52,241 bases of DNA from Roseovarius sp. ZX-A-9 (GTDB lineage: Bacteria; Pseudomonadota; Alphaproteobacteria; Rhodobacterales; Rhodobacteraceae): assembly GCF_028369135.1 (NCBI RefSeq), contig NZ_JAPWHW010000022.1, positions 1 through 52,241 on the forward strand. Reading direction: 5' to 3'. The notes under the pieces are model-generated. The model worked only from the letters and a program-made list of their open reading frames with translations. It had not been told where the DNA came from and made no database searches. Position 1 is the first letter of the stretch, and each line of letters starts with the position of its first letter. This document shows positions 27,468-36,579 of this stretch, one piece after another. Position numbers and translations under genes: made by a program.

Positions 27468-28394
27468 ATGCTCATCGACAATATCCGCCTGTTCCTGACC
27501 ATCACCGAGAAGGGCAGCCTTGTCGCCGCCGCGCGTGAGGTCGGACTGTCCGCCACCACGGTTTCGGAACGGCTGGCCGCGCTAGAGGCGCATTACGGCG
27601 TTGTCCTGTTCAACCGTACGACACGCAAGCTCAGCCTGACCGATGAGGGGCGCACGCTGTTGAGCGGGGCGAAGGTGGTGCTGGGAGAGATCGAAGATCT
27701 CGAAACGCGTATCCGCCACGGGGCTGACACCCTGTCGGGGCCCATCCGGATCAGTGCGCCGATTGATGTTGGTCGTAGTATCGTCTCGGATGTGATCTCG
27801 GCATTCACTAGTGAGCATCCCGCCATCTCGATCGAGTTGCTCCTGAGCGACGGCTACGTGGATATCGTTGGCCAGGGCTTTGATCTGGCCCTGCGCTTTG
27901 GCGCGGTGACCGACAGCACCTTGAGAACCCGCAGCCTCGGCCAGTATCGTCGCATTGTCTGCGCCTCCCCGGCCTATCTCGCGGCCCATGGTGCGCCGCA
28001 AGCACCCACGGATCTGACGCAGCATAACTGTCTGGTCATGAGGTTTGGAACGACGCTCGACAATGTTTGGCGCTTCGGCACTGAAAAGAAACCCCTGACG
28101 GTGACCGTGCGCGGCAACAAGACGGTGAATGATGGTTCATTGGTGCGGCAATGGGCGCTGGAGGGACACGGCATCATTCTGAAGTCGGAACTTGATGTGG
28201 CAGATCACCTGAAAAACGGGCAGCTTGTTGCGTTGTTGGAGGAGTATTCTTGCCCACCGAACCCCCTCCAGATGATGTTTCCACCCGGACGGGCACAGCC
28301 GCGCCGGGTGCGCGTGTTGGCGAATGCAATCAGCGAAGCGATGGCCGCGAGGAAAACGCAATCGGAAATCCGGGGCGAAGCAGGCGGCGATTGA
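27468..28394 (+). CDS. LysR-family transcriptional regulator
   Basis: This 308-residue protein has an N-terminal winged helix-turn-helix (about 1-60; GSLVAAAREVGLSATTVSER) and a periplasmic-binding-like effector domain (about 88-295; GPIRISAPIDVGRSIVSDV). It belongs to the branch that controls neighbouring oxidoreductases. The divergent monooxygenase and MDR genes are the natural targets, and an inverted repeat lies in the shared promoter. Confidence 0.93.
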   Translation: MLIDNIRLFLTITEKGSLVAAAREVGLSATTVSERLAALEAHYGVVLFNRTTRKLSLTDEGRTLLSGAKVVLGEIEDLETRIRHGADTLSGPIRISAPIDVGRSIVSDVISAFTSEHPAISIELLLSDGYVDIVGQGFDLALRFGAVTDSTLRTRSLGQYRRIVCASPAYLAAHGAPQAPTDLTQHNCLVMRFGTTLDNVWRFGTEKKPLTVTVRGNKTVNDGSLVRQWALEGHGIILKSELDVADHLKNGQLVALLEEYSCPPNPLQMMFPPGRAQPRRVRVLANAISEAMAARKTQSEIRGEAGGD

Positions 28395-28510
28395 TCCCTT
28401 CGTCCCCCCACGCCTCTCTGAGGGTGGATGAGATCAGCCTGCGTGTGAACGTCGCGACAGGATCGCACGCAGGCTCATGCAGCGCCGGCAGTTGCGTTGC
28501 GCGCGAACGG

Positions 28511-28536
28511 CTTCAGGGCCCGATCGGGCCCTGAAG
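28511..28536. terminator. 26-bp perfect palindrome between convergent lysR and ugd genes
   Basis: CTTCAGGGCCCGA followed directly by its exact reverse complement forms a GC-rich hairpin four bases from the end of the ugd gene and 116 bases after the lysR stop. It can end transcription from both sides. A T-tract is lacking on either strand. Confidence 0.6.
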
Positions 28537-28540
28537 CGCG

Positions 28541-29845
28541 TCAGCGTCCTACTGTTTCGTAGCGTTCGAATCCGGCTTCTTTTACATCCGTGCGGCTGTA
28601 GATGTTGCGCAGATCGGCCATGCGTGGAGTTGCCATGCTACCCGCCAGCTGCGCCAGGTCCAGAGCCCGGAATTCATTCCATTCGGTCAGGATCACCAGG
28701 GCATCGGCTCCCTTTGCGGCTTTGTAGGGATCGTCATGCCACGCGACGCCGGGCAACAGGGCTTCTCCCTCCTTGCGGCCTTGTGGGTCGACGACGCGCA
28801 CTTTCGCGCCACCGCCAACCAGCGCGGGCACGATGGTAAGGCTGGGGGCATCACGCATGTCGTCGGTGTTCGGCTTGAAGGTGACGCCCAAAACCGCCAC
28901 CGTCTTGCCGTTAAAGCTGTCGTCGCAGAGGTCGAGAACCTTGGCCAGCATGCGCCGCTTGATCGCTTCGTTTACTTCGATCACTGTCTCGACGATCCGC
29001 ATGGGCGAGGCGTGTTCCTGGCCGATCCGCGCCAGGGCCTTGGTGTCCTTGGGAAAGCACGAGCCGCCATAGCCCGGCCCGGCATGCAGGAACTTGCTGC
29101 CGATGCGATTGTCCATGCCCATGCCGTTCGCCACGGATTTGACGTCTGCGCCAACCTTTTCGCACAGCGCCGCGATCTCGTTGATAAAGGTGATCTTGGT
29201 CGCCAGAAACGCGTTGGCGGCATATTTGATCATCTCGGCGCTTTCGAGATTGGTCTTCACGATCGGAAAATCCCGCAGGTAGAGCGGCCGGTAGATCGCC
29301 TCCATGACCTCTGCCGCGCGTTGGGTTTCGACGCCGACAACGATGCGGTCCGGTCGCATGAAGTCGTCCAGGGCTGCGCCTTCTCTCAGGAACTCGGGGT
29401 TGGAGGCGATACCGAACTCGTCCTCCTTCCGGGTCCGGGCGATGATGTCGTGGATGGCGCGATTGGTTCCGACCGGGACGGTGGATTTCGTCACAACCAC
29501 GGTGTAGCCGGTCAGCGCTTCGGCGATTTCCTCGGCGGCAGCGTAGACATAGGTCAGGTCGGCATGACCATCACCGCGCCGCGTGGGCGTGCCGACCGCG
29601 ATAAACACCGCATCGGCGCCGGCCACTGCCTCTTTCAGGTCGCCGGTAAAGCTGAGCCTTTCGGCGGCGACGTTGCGCACCATCATGTCTTCGAGCCCCG
29701 GCTCGTAGATCGGAACCTTTCCCGATTTGAGAAGCGCGATCTTGGCGGGGTCGCGATCCACACAGATCACCTCGTGCCCGAAATCCGAAAAGCAAACTCC
29801 TGAGACAAGGCCAACATAACCCGTGCCGATCATAGCAATACGCAT
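28541..29845 (-). CDS. ugd: UDP-glucose 6-dehydrogenase
   Basis: The start is ATG at 29845 behind GGTGGAAG. The frame is open 14 codons further but without homology. The 434-residue enzyme has the NAD site MIGTGYVGLVSGVCFSDFG, the KSTVPVGTNR loop, and the catalytic cysteine in GPGYGGSCFPKDTKAL (about residue 261). It oxidises UDP-glucose to UDP-glucuronate with two NAD, supplying an acidic sugar. It faces away from the polysaccharide genes that start after 30437, so it has its own promoter. Confidence 0.96.
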   Translation of the reverse strand: MRIAMIGTGYVGLVSGVCFSDFGHEVICVDRDPAKIALLKSGKVPIYEPGLEDMMVRNVAAERLSFTGDLKEAVAGADAVFIAVGTPTRRGDGHADLTYVYAAAEEIAEALTGYTVVVTKSTVPVGTNRAIHDIIARTRKEDEFGIASNPEFLREGAALDDFMRPDRIVVGVETQRAAEVMEAIYRPLYLRDFPIVKTNLESAEMIKYAANAFLATKITFINEIAALCEKVGADVKSVANGMGMDNRIGSKFLHAGPGYGGSCFPKDTKALARIGQEHASPMRIVETVIEVNEAIKRRMLAKVLDLCDDSFNGKTVAVLGVTFKPNTDDMRDAPSLTIVPALVGGGAKVRVVDPQGRKEGEALLPGVAWHDDPYKAAKGADALVILTEWNEFRALDLAQLAGSMATPRMADLRNIYSRTDVKEAGFERYETVGR

Positions 29846-30451
29846 CTTCCACCGTCCTGTTTTCTTCCTGGTCAGAAATTTGACCAATCTGTTCTCTGGT
29901 ATGTGGGGCGAAGCCCGATTTTATGGCAGTCAAAAGCCCGAAGAAGGGCAATTTCTTGCACTTGTCGCGGCGCGCCGCCTCGGGATTGCCCCGACTGGTG
30001 CCCGCGTGGCTTTCACTATGCTCCATAAACCGAAAGGGAAAGTCCACAGATTCACTTTGTAACCCGTGTCCCGGCGCCGTGTAAGATGTTGGCGCGGAAA
30101 CCATTGTTGATCCGTGAGGCAGAACCGGGGGCAGGGCCGGGGCCGTAGTGGCGCCTTGCAACCCTTGCCGCGCGCGGAGCCGTTACCTGAACCGCCCGGG
30201 CGAGGAGCGTTTTGCCTGTGCAACCGGCCGGGCGCGGTGTCTTGCTGAGGCGGACCGGCTGGCGACGCCCCGCCCCGGACATGGCGAAACTCTGCCGAAA
30301 GAGGGGGGCGGCGCGATCTGATCCCGGTGCTCGGGCGGCACAGTTGCCTTGTCAACGGCCCCCTCAGAGTGTAGCGTCTCGCCGCACATATCTGCGATTT
30401 ATCCTTAATGGCAGGCGGTGTTTCTCTCACTCACAGGTGTTGTTTTTCTCC
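29846..30451. other. GC-rich intergenic region upstream of ugd and the phosphatase gene
   Basis: About 600 bases lie between the divergent ugd and phosphatase genes. Frames are open on both strands only because of high GC, and none reads like a protein. Promoters for both genes must lie here, but no convincing boxes, hairpins or repeats were identified. Confidence 0.4.
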
Positions 30452-31243
30452 GTGCTAAAATTAACCAAGCATCTCCGATCTTCTCGCCCGGCATCTGTTT
30501 CTTCGCCCTCGCCTGATAAGCAGCCGTTTGTGCCTGACAGACCACTTTATGCGGTGGGCGACATCCACGGCAATGCCCAACTCGTCGAGCCGCTGTTGGA
30601 GCGGATCGATGCGGATGCCGCCGCGAGAGGCTATGAAGCGCCACAGTTGATCTTTCTGGGTGACTACGTGGATCGAGGCGACAGTTCGGACTTGGTGCTG
30701 GAGCATTTGCGCATCCTGACCCAATCGGTGCCTGATTCCGTCATCTGCTTGATGGGTAACCACGAAAAGATGATGCTGGAATTCGTTGATGATCCTGCCG
30801 GGCGCGGTGCGCGTTGGCTGGCCAATGGCGGCTTGCAGACATTGGCCAGTTATGGGGTCGGCGGGCTGTCCACCAACGCCACGCTGGAGGACATGGCCGA
30901 TGCCAGTGATGCGTTGCTGGCAGCATTGCCCGAAGGCATGCTGGACTGGCTGCGCGCGCTCCCGCGATGGCATCAGAGCGGCAATGTGGTGTGCGTTCAT
31001 GGTGCGATGAACCCGGCGCGGCCTCCGGAGGAACAAGACGAGCGTGCGATGCTTTGGGGGCACCGGGATTTCACTCGGATTGCGCGCACGGACGGGCTTT
31101 GGGTTGTGCATGGTCATACCATCGTCAAGGAACCGCTGATCGAGGGCGGGCGCGTTGCCGTCGATACCGGTGCGTATCATTCGGGCCGACTGACCGCGGC
31201 CGCGATATGGGGCGGAGACTGCCGGTTCCTGCAGACGGCATAG
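30452..31243 (+). CDS. PPP-type metallophosphoesterase (serine/threonine phosphatase-like)
   Basis: The start is uncertain: GTG at 30452 is used, and GTG 30437 or TTG 30440 are in frame. The product of about 263 residues has all three PPP motifs, GDIHGN (about 36-41), GDYVDRGDSS (about 70-79) and GNHEK (about 102-106), plus a C-terminal HGH. Relatives are bacterial protein phosphatases or diadenosine tetraphosphatases. It lies upstream of a tyrosine autokinase gene in a polysaccharide locus, where a regulatory phosphatase role is possible, although PPP enzymes usually act on Ser/Thr. Confidence 0.85.
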   Translation: MLKLTKHLRSSRPASVSSPSPDKQPFVPDRPLYAVGDIHGNAQLVEPLLERIDADAAARGYEAPQLIFLGDYVDRGDSSDLVLEHLRILTQSVPDSVICLMGNHEKMMLEFVDDPAGRGARWLANGGLQTLASYGVGGLSTNATLEDMADASDALLAALPEGMLDWLRALPRWHQSGNVVCVHGAMNPARPPEEQDERAMLWGHRDFTRIARTDGLWVVHGHTIVKEPLIEGGRVAVDTGAYHSGRLTAAAIWGGDCRFLQTA

Positions 31244-31312
31244 GCGAGAATTCACCTGGCTTTAAGAGATGGCGCGTTAGCATTGGGTCGCTTTGCCAGA
31301 TCAGGATGCCCC

Positions 31313-31965
31313 ATGTCGCTGTCCCCGCCCAATTCCATTGCCGCGCCTGTCAAATTCGTATGGTTCGATGCGAAACGCTGTGTCGATCTCGTGTTGCTCG
31401 TCCCGTTGACATTGGCGCTGCTGCCTGTGGCGATCGGCATCACTGTGCTGATGGCGTGTCAGGGCGGGCCGGTGTTTTTCTCGCAATGGCGTGTCGGACA
31501 GGACGGGCGGGCATTCCGGCTATGGAAGTTTCGCACGATGCAGCCCGGCGCGGAGGGCGAGCTGCCGGATCTGCTGGCGGGGAACGACGACCTTTCAGAC
31601 GTTTGGCAGCGCTATGGCAAACTGCCGGATGATCCGCGCATCACCCCTTTCGGGCGGATGATGCGCCGTTACAGCCTGGATGAACTGCCGCAACTTTGGA
31701 ATGTGCTGGTCGGAGACATGAGCCTCGTGGGGCCGCGCCCGGTGCCTCGGGGGAACTTCGGCCGGCTTGCGGTGCCGCCGCGTCTTGCTACCTGTCCTGC
31801 CGGCCGGGCCTGTCGGGGCTTTGGCAGGTTTCGGGGCGCAACCGTCTGACCTACGAGCAGCGTGTCGCGCTCGATTGCCGATATGCCCGTGACCGCAGTC
31901 TTGGTCTTGATCTGGTGATCCTGTTGCGGACGGTCGTCACCGTCCTGCACGGCACCGGTTGCTAA
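31313..31965 (+). pseudogene. Frameshifted polyprenyl-phosphate sugar transferase
   Basis: From ATG 31313 the protein reads as a bacterial sugar transferase of the PglC/ExoY type: a membrane hairpin (LVLLVPLTLALLPVAIGITV), WKFRTM, and RYSLDELPQLWNVLVGDMSL followed by VGPRPVPRG. At about 31745-31755, in a GGGGG run, the frame is lost and would end at 31849 in nonsense. The correct ending (CRPGLSGLWQVSGRN, then RLTYEQRVALDCRYARD) continues in another frame to 31965. One missing base explains this. It is either a real inactivation or a sequencing error in the homopolymer. A second, intact sugar transferase lies at 45552-46160. Confidence 0.85.
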
Positions 31966-32257
31966 GGGGCTTTCCATCAATTCTGTGGATCAGAGTAGAT
32001 GCAAACTGCTTTGGAACATCTGGTCGCAGACCGCACTGTAGACCTGATTGAGCACCTTTTAAAAACGCTCCTGTTCTTCACGAGATCGGTTCGAGCGAGC
32101 CCACATTTCCTGCTGCGGCGAAGGGGAGGGTGCCCTGGTGCTCGGTTACGGTTGATTTCAGACGCCAGTGCAGTGAAAATACATATGCTTGCAGATTGCC
32201 ATCGGGGCGCAGGTATGTGAAGGCAGGCGCGGTAGCGTTGGCAAAGCGGATGACAGC
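31966..32257. other. Intergenic region before the tyrosine autokinase gene
   Basis: These 292 bases carry no gene I can support. They probably contain the promoter of the autokinase gene. AT-richer stretches near 32050 and 32180 are the only visible features. Confidence 0.3.
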
Positions 32258-34381
32258 ATGAAAGATGTTTCGACGATCGAAAGGACAAGCCGACCCAGTG
32301 TCCTTTCCGGGTCTGAAGAGATCGACGTAACGGAACTTTTTAAAACTCTCTGGCGAGGCAAGATCTGGATCGGGATCTGCGTCTTCGTCGCCCTTCTGCT
32401 GGGCGGTTGGTATGCTTTCTTCAAGGCCGAGCCGATGTTCACATCCAGCGCCGTTGTGATGCTGGAAAGCCGCCAGGAAAATGTCGTCGATCTGGAAAGC
32501 GTGATGACGGGGCTTTCGGCAGATCAGGCCACGATTAACACCGAAGTCGAGGTGATCCGCTCGCGCGGGCTGATTGAAAAGCTGGTCAATGAACTAGATT
32601 TGGTGGCCGATCCCGAGTTCAACCTGGCCCTGCAATCGCCCCAGATATTTTCCGTTGGCGGCACGCTCAACCAGATTCGCGGCTGGCTGGGCGGTGGACT
32701 GGTCGATGAGGTGCCGCCCAGCGAACGCGTGATCCTAGACTCGGTGATTGACAATGTGATCCGCGCCATCTCGATCACCAATCTGCGGCAAAGCTATGTA
32801 TTTGAAATCACTGCCGTGACCAAGAAGGCGGAGAAATCCGCCGCCATCGCCAACACGCTGGCCGATCTCTACATTCTTGAGCAGATCGAGGTGAAATTCG
32901 CCGCGACCGAGCAGGCGACCCAGTGGCTCAGCGAGCGGGTGGGGCAATTGCAGGTCGAACTGGAACAGGCCGTGGCAGCGGTCAAGGACTTCAACACCAG
33001 TACGACTCTGATCAGCGCCGAGGCGCTTGTCGGGCTGAACCGGCAACTGAAAGAATCACGTGACCGTCTTCGCGATGCGCAACAGGCCAAGGCCGCTGCA
33101 GTCGCCCGTGTGGCGGCGCTCGAAGCCGCCCGGTCGACGGACGATCCGCAGGCGATGGTGGAAGCGGCTGGCGATTCTACGCTCACACGTTTCCTGCAAA
33201 TGCTCAACGACGGAAACCGTGACGCATTCAGCGCCCGGTTTATGCAGGTGCTGGAGCGAGCACAACTTGAAGTGACCCGTGCTGACAATCAGATTATTGT
33301 GTTGGAAACCTCGATCAATACGCAGGAAACACAGATCGAGCAGCAATCAGCCGACCTAGTTGAACTGCAGCAGCTTGAGCGCGAGGCCGAGGCGAGCCGG
33401 TTGATCTATGAATATTTTCTCAATCGTCTGAAGGAAACGTCGATTCAACAAGGTATCCAGCAGGCTGACAGCCGCATCCTCAGTCAGGCGGTGGTGCCGC
33501 AGCGTCCCTCAGCACCGCACAAGAAGTTGATCCTAGCGCTGTCGCTGGTGCTGGGGGCCTTGATTGGCGGCGCGATCGTGCTGGGGCGTGAATTTAAGCA
33601 GAACACCTTTCGCGTGGCCGAGGATCTGGAAGCGAAGACCGGCTACTCGGTCTTGGGGCAGATCCCCTCTATCCCGGCGCGCAAACGCAAGAACGTGCTG
33701 CAATACCTTGCGGACAAACCCACCTCTGCCGCTGCCGAGGCAATCCGCAACTTGCGGACCTCGGTACTGCTGTCGGATCTCGACAATCCGCCCAAGATCA
33801 TCATGTCGACCTCGTCCATTCCGGGTGAAGGAAAGACGACCCAATCGATCGCCTTGACCCAGAACCTGGCCGGGATGGGCAAGCGGGTTTTGCTGATAGA
33901 GGGCGACATGCGCCGCCGCGTCTTTGCGGAGTATTTTGACATCAAGAACCAGAAAGGCCTGATGTCGGTGCTGTCGCATGACGTGGCATTGGAAGATGCA
34001 ATCATTCACGAGCCGACATTGCAGGCCGACCTGTTGATCGCCGAGAAGACCTCGACCAATGCGGCGGACGTGTTCTCGACCGAGCGGTTCCGTAACTTCC
34101 TGGACGAACTGCGCACGATGTACGACTACATCATCATCGACACGCCCCCGGTCCTGGCGGTGCCTGATGCGCGGGTGATCGGGCAATGGGTGGATGCCAT
34201 CATCTACACCGTCAAATGGGACAGCACCTCGCAGCGCCAAGTGCGCGAGGGGATAAAATCCTTCGAAAGCGTGAATGTGCGGGTGGCTGGCTTGGTCTTG
34301 GGCCAGATCAGTTCCAGCGGTATGAAGCGCTATGGGTATGGCGACAGTTATGGCGCCTACAGTTCCTACTACGATAACTGA
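32258..34381 (+). CDS. Wzc-type polysaccharide co-polymerase and tyrosine autokinase
   Basis: The start is ATG at 32258; its ribosome site is weak. The 707-residue inner-membrane protein has a Wzz domain with two flanking membrane segments (about 34-55 and 425-445), a long coiled-coil periplasmic part, and a C-terminal BY-kinase domain. The kinase has Walker A SSIPGEGKTTQS (about 517-528), Walker A' LLIEGDMRRR, Walker B IIIDTPPVLAVPD and a C-terminal tyrosine cluster (GYGDSYGAYSSYYDN) for autophosphorylation. It controls export and chain length of a capsule or exopolysaccharide. No wza-type export gene is visible here. Confidence 0.95.
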   Translation: MKDVSTIERTSRPSVLSGSEEIDVTELFKTLWRGKIWIGICVFVALLLGGWYAFFKAEPMFTSSAVVMLESRQENVVDLESVMTGLSADQATINTEVEVIRSRGLIEKLVNELDLVADPEFNLALQSPQIFSVGGTLNQIRGWLGGGLVDEVPPSERVILDSVIDNVIRAISITNLRQSYVFEITAVTKKAEKSAAIANTLADLYILEQIEVKFAATEQATQWLSERVGQLQVELEQAVAAVKDFNTSTTLISAEALVGLNRQLKESRDRLRDAQQAKAAAVARVAALEAARSTDDPQAMVEAAGDSTLTRFLQMLNDGNRDAFSARFMQVLERAQLEVTRADNQIIVLETSINTQETQIEQQSADLVELQQLEREAEASRLIYEYFLNRLKETSIQQGIQQADSRILSQAVVPQRPSAPHKKLILALSLVLGALIGGAIVLGREFKQNTFRVAEDLEAKTGYSVLGQIPSIPARKRKNVLQYLADKPTSAAAEAIRNLRTSVLLSDLDNPPKIIMSTSSIPGEGKTTQSIALTQNLAGMGKRVLLIEGDMRRRVFAEYFDIKNQKGLMSVLSHDVALEDAIIHEPTLQADLLIAEKTSTNAADVFSTERFRNFLDELRTMYDYIIIDTPPVLAVPDARVIGQWVDAIIYTVKWDSTSQRQVREGIKSFESVNVRVAGLVLGQISSSGMKRYGYGDSYGAYSSYYDN

Positions 34382-34524
34382 TGTGGAGTCCGGCAAGTCG
34401 TAGGGCGCTGAAATCCGGGGCATTTAGGTGTCCTGCGGGGGAGCGCTCTTAGATGTAAGAGTTTTCTCAACTTTGGGACGGAGGATCGGGCGTTTCATTT
34501 CACGCCTTACCAAGGGGGGCTGTC

Positions 34525-35613
34525 ATGCCCGGTTTTTCCGACTGTTCCACACATCTTGCTTTGCCACACATCCAACCTGCCCAAGCCCAGAAGCATGTTA
34601 TCCACAATGAGGGGACGCGAAAGCTGGATGCTTTGATCCACCTTTCCGGCGCTTCAATGGACGAGGTGACGCCGAACCTGCCGGCAAGCTTTTCATTCTC
34701 GGGGCACCATGCCGGTATCGCGCAGATGCTTGAACCATTGCCGATTGATCCGAACCGGGTTTACCGGCTGGGCTCGTACTTGCGCCAGGAAGGCCTTGCG
34801 GGGGACTGGTCGGCCTGGACGCATGGTGCGCGGCATAGCCAGTACATGGGGCTGCTCTGCGTCGATCAGGATGGGCTGACGATTCAGGCAAAACACCACA
34901 TGCGCTATCGTCAGGGTGGCACGGACAGCCTGCCGACACTGGCCGCGCCATTGGCCCCGGGTGACACCGTTGTGCATCTGGCGGATGCTTCGGGCTGGAA
35001 CGACAATTCCGATGCCGCCTATCACCGGGGCCTGATCCTGTTTGGGTATCGCAATTCGCTTGGGGTGACTTTTGACCGTTACAGCCGTTTGGTGGCCTTC
35101 GATCTGTTCGACCTTGGCGGTGTGAACAAGGGCGCAAATACAGTCACGCTAAACAAGCCTTTTCCCGCCACGCTGGGCAATCCAGCCGACCCGTCGGGCA
35201 TTTGGCCCATCGGTACCGAGATCGCGGGCAGTTCCAATGGCAGTTCTTACAAATATGCCTTCTACGACGCCTTACACCTGCCGGAAACCGACCGCTGGTA
35301 TCATACCCTCAACTATATTGGCGGCATCGACAGGTCGGGGTTGAACGCGCCGGATAATTTTCCGCCCGGAACTGCTTTTGCGCAGGTATTCTGGCTGGCC
35401 AACCACAGTAACCGGCCCGGTGGGATGTCGGGCTATCCTGATACCGGCGCGGCGCATCGGGTCTGGTTAGCGGGAATTTCCGTCACACCAGAGCCGCTGG
35501 CCATGATGCAACCCACGTCGACGGGCAAGCAGGAGATCAAGGTGCCGAAAGGTGACTTCGCCACCGGAACGATAAGCCTGGTCCCCGCCGGGCTGCATGT
35601 CACGGCGGAGTGA
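34525..35613 (+). CDS. DUF2793-like protein in the polysaccharide locus
   Basis: The ATG follows AAGGGGGG. The N terminus of this 362-residue protein (LALPHIQPAQAQKHVIHNEG, TRKLDALIHL) matches the DUF2793 start seen in phage tail and gene-transfer-agent proteins, where it precedes a receptor- or glycan-binding part. The remainder (about 60-362) is beta-rich with Trp, Tyr and Gly (DRWYHTLNYIGGIDRSGLNA) and unrecognised. Its place between the autokinase and the sugar-activation genes suggests a glycan-binding or cell-surface role. No signal peptide is seen. Confidence 0.7.
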   Translation: MPGFSDCSTHLALPHIQPAQAQKHVIHNEGTRKLDALIHLSGASMDEVTPNLPASFSFSGHHAGIAQMLEPLPIDPNRVYRLGSYLRQEGLAGDWSAWTHGARHSQYMGLLCVDQDGLTIQAKHHMRYRQGGTDSLPTLAAPLAPGDTVVHLADASGWNDNSDAAYHRGLILFGYRNSLGVTFDRYSRLVAFDLFDLGGVNKGANTVTLNKPFPATLGNPADPSGIWPIGTEIAGSSNGSSYKYAFYDALHLPETDRWYHTLNYIGGIDRSGLNAPDNFPPGTAFAQVFWLANHSNRPGGMSGYPDTGAAHRVWLAGISVTPEPLAMMQPTSTGKQEIKVPKGDFATGTISLVPAGLHVTAE

Positions 35614-35750
35614 GTAGGGTCGCGCCGTAGCTAGGCGCATCCGGTTCCCTTCCTGATCTATGTGTATTATGTCGTTGCGGCGTTCCGAGGGGACACTTTG
35701 GAACGTCGAACCGCCCTGATGCGCATTTGGCAACGATCTTGAAGGCAAAC

Positions 35751-36464
35751 ATGATAGATATCGCATTCATCACCGCGCGGGCGGGCTCGGTCGGGCTACC
35801 CGGCAAGAATATCCGCCCGTTGGGCGGTCGCCCGCTGATTGCCTGGACGGTGCAGGCAGCGCTTGCGTCGGGTTGTTTTCGGCGGGTTGTCGTCTCGACG
35901 GACGGGGCCGATATCGCGGCGGCCGCACAGGAGGCGGGGGCCGAGGTGCCATTCATGCGGCCTGCGGAGCTGGCGCAGTCGAATACGCCATCGGTTGATG
36001 TGCTGCGTCATGCGATTGAAGCGACTGGCAACCCAGAGGTATTTGCGCTCTTGCAGCCGACCTCGCCATTCCGTTCGGCACAGCACATTCGGCGCGCTGC
36101 GGAGCTGTTCGAAAAGGGTAGTGCGGATGCTCTGGTATCGGTATCGCCGTCCAAACCGCTGAGTTGGCATTTCGGGATGAGTTCGGATGGAATGCTGCGC
36201 CCCGCGCAGGATCGCACGATGGACACACGGCGTCAGGATGGGGTTGGTTACTTCACCCCGAACGGGGCGATTTACATCTGCCGTACCGAGGCGTTTGTGG
36301 AGCGCGGTACGCTCTTTCAGCCCGAAACGCTGGGCCTGGAGCTGGGGGTTCTCGACAGTCTCGACATCGATGAACTGGAGGATTTCCAGTTGGCCGAAGC
36401 AATAGTCGCCCAAGGCTTGCGAAGTTGGACGGCGTGTCGGGGCGAAGGACCACCTCAGGTTTGA
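35751..36464 (+). CDS. Acylneuraminate cytidylyltransferase-family (CMP-sugar synthetase)
   Basis: The chosen start is ATG at 35751 behind GAAGG, not the upstream TTG. The 237-residue enzyme has the CTP-binding IAFITARAGSVGLPGKNIRP, VVVSTDGADIA, LLQPTSPFRSAQHI and the metal-binding Asp in LDSLDIDELEDF. Family members activate nonulosonic acids (Neu5Ac, pseudaminic, legionaminic) or Kdo as CMP sugars. With the adjacent amidotransferase set this fits a nine-carbon acid sugar, yet no synthase (NeuB/PseI type) is in the window, so the substrate must be made elsewhere. Confidence 0.9.
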   Translation: MIDIAFITARAGSVGLPGKNIRPLGGRPLIAWTVQAALASGCFRRVVVSTDGADIAAAAQEAGAEVPFMRPAELAQSNTPSVDVLRHAIEATGNPEVFALLQPTSPFRSAQHIRRAAELFEKGSADALVSVSPSKPLSWHFGMSSDGMLRPAQDRTMDTRRQDGVGYFTPNGAIYICRTEAFVERGTLFQPETLGLELGVLDSLDIDELEDFQLAEAIVAQGLRSWTACRGEGPPQV

Positions 36465-36579
36465 CATCCGCCTATAAGTGGATGCCTCGTGTTGACGTAG
36501 AGCGGTAGGCCCCGTAAGTGTGCCCTGCAGCAATTTCAGCCATTCCGAACCAAGATATCCAGCAACAAGGCATTGTTAA

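Noticed and set aside
28736..29803. A 355-codon open frame on the plus strand
   Set aside because: It is antisense to the UDP-glucose dehydrogenase gene and has no recognisable motif.
29930..30430. Open frames of up to 166 codons between ugd and the phosphatase gene
   Set aside because: The translations are Arg/Pro/Ala-rich with no motif or ribosome site, and frames are open on both strands because of GC content.
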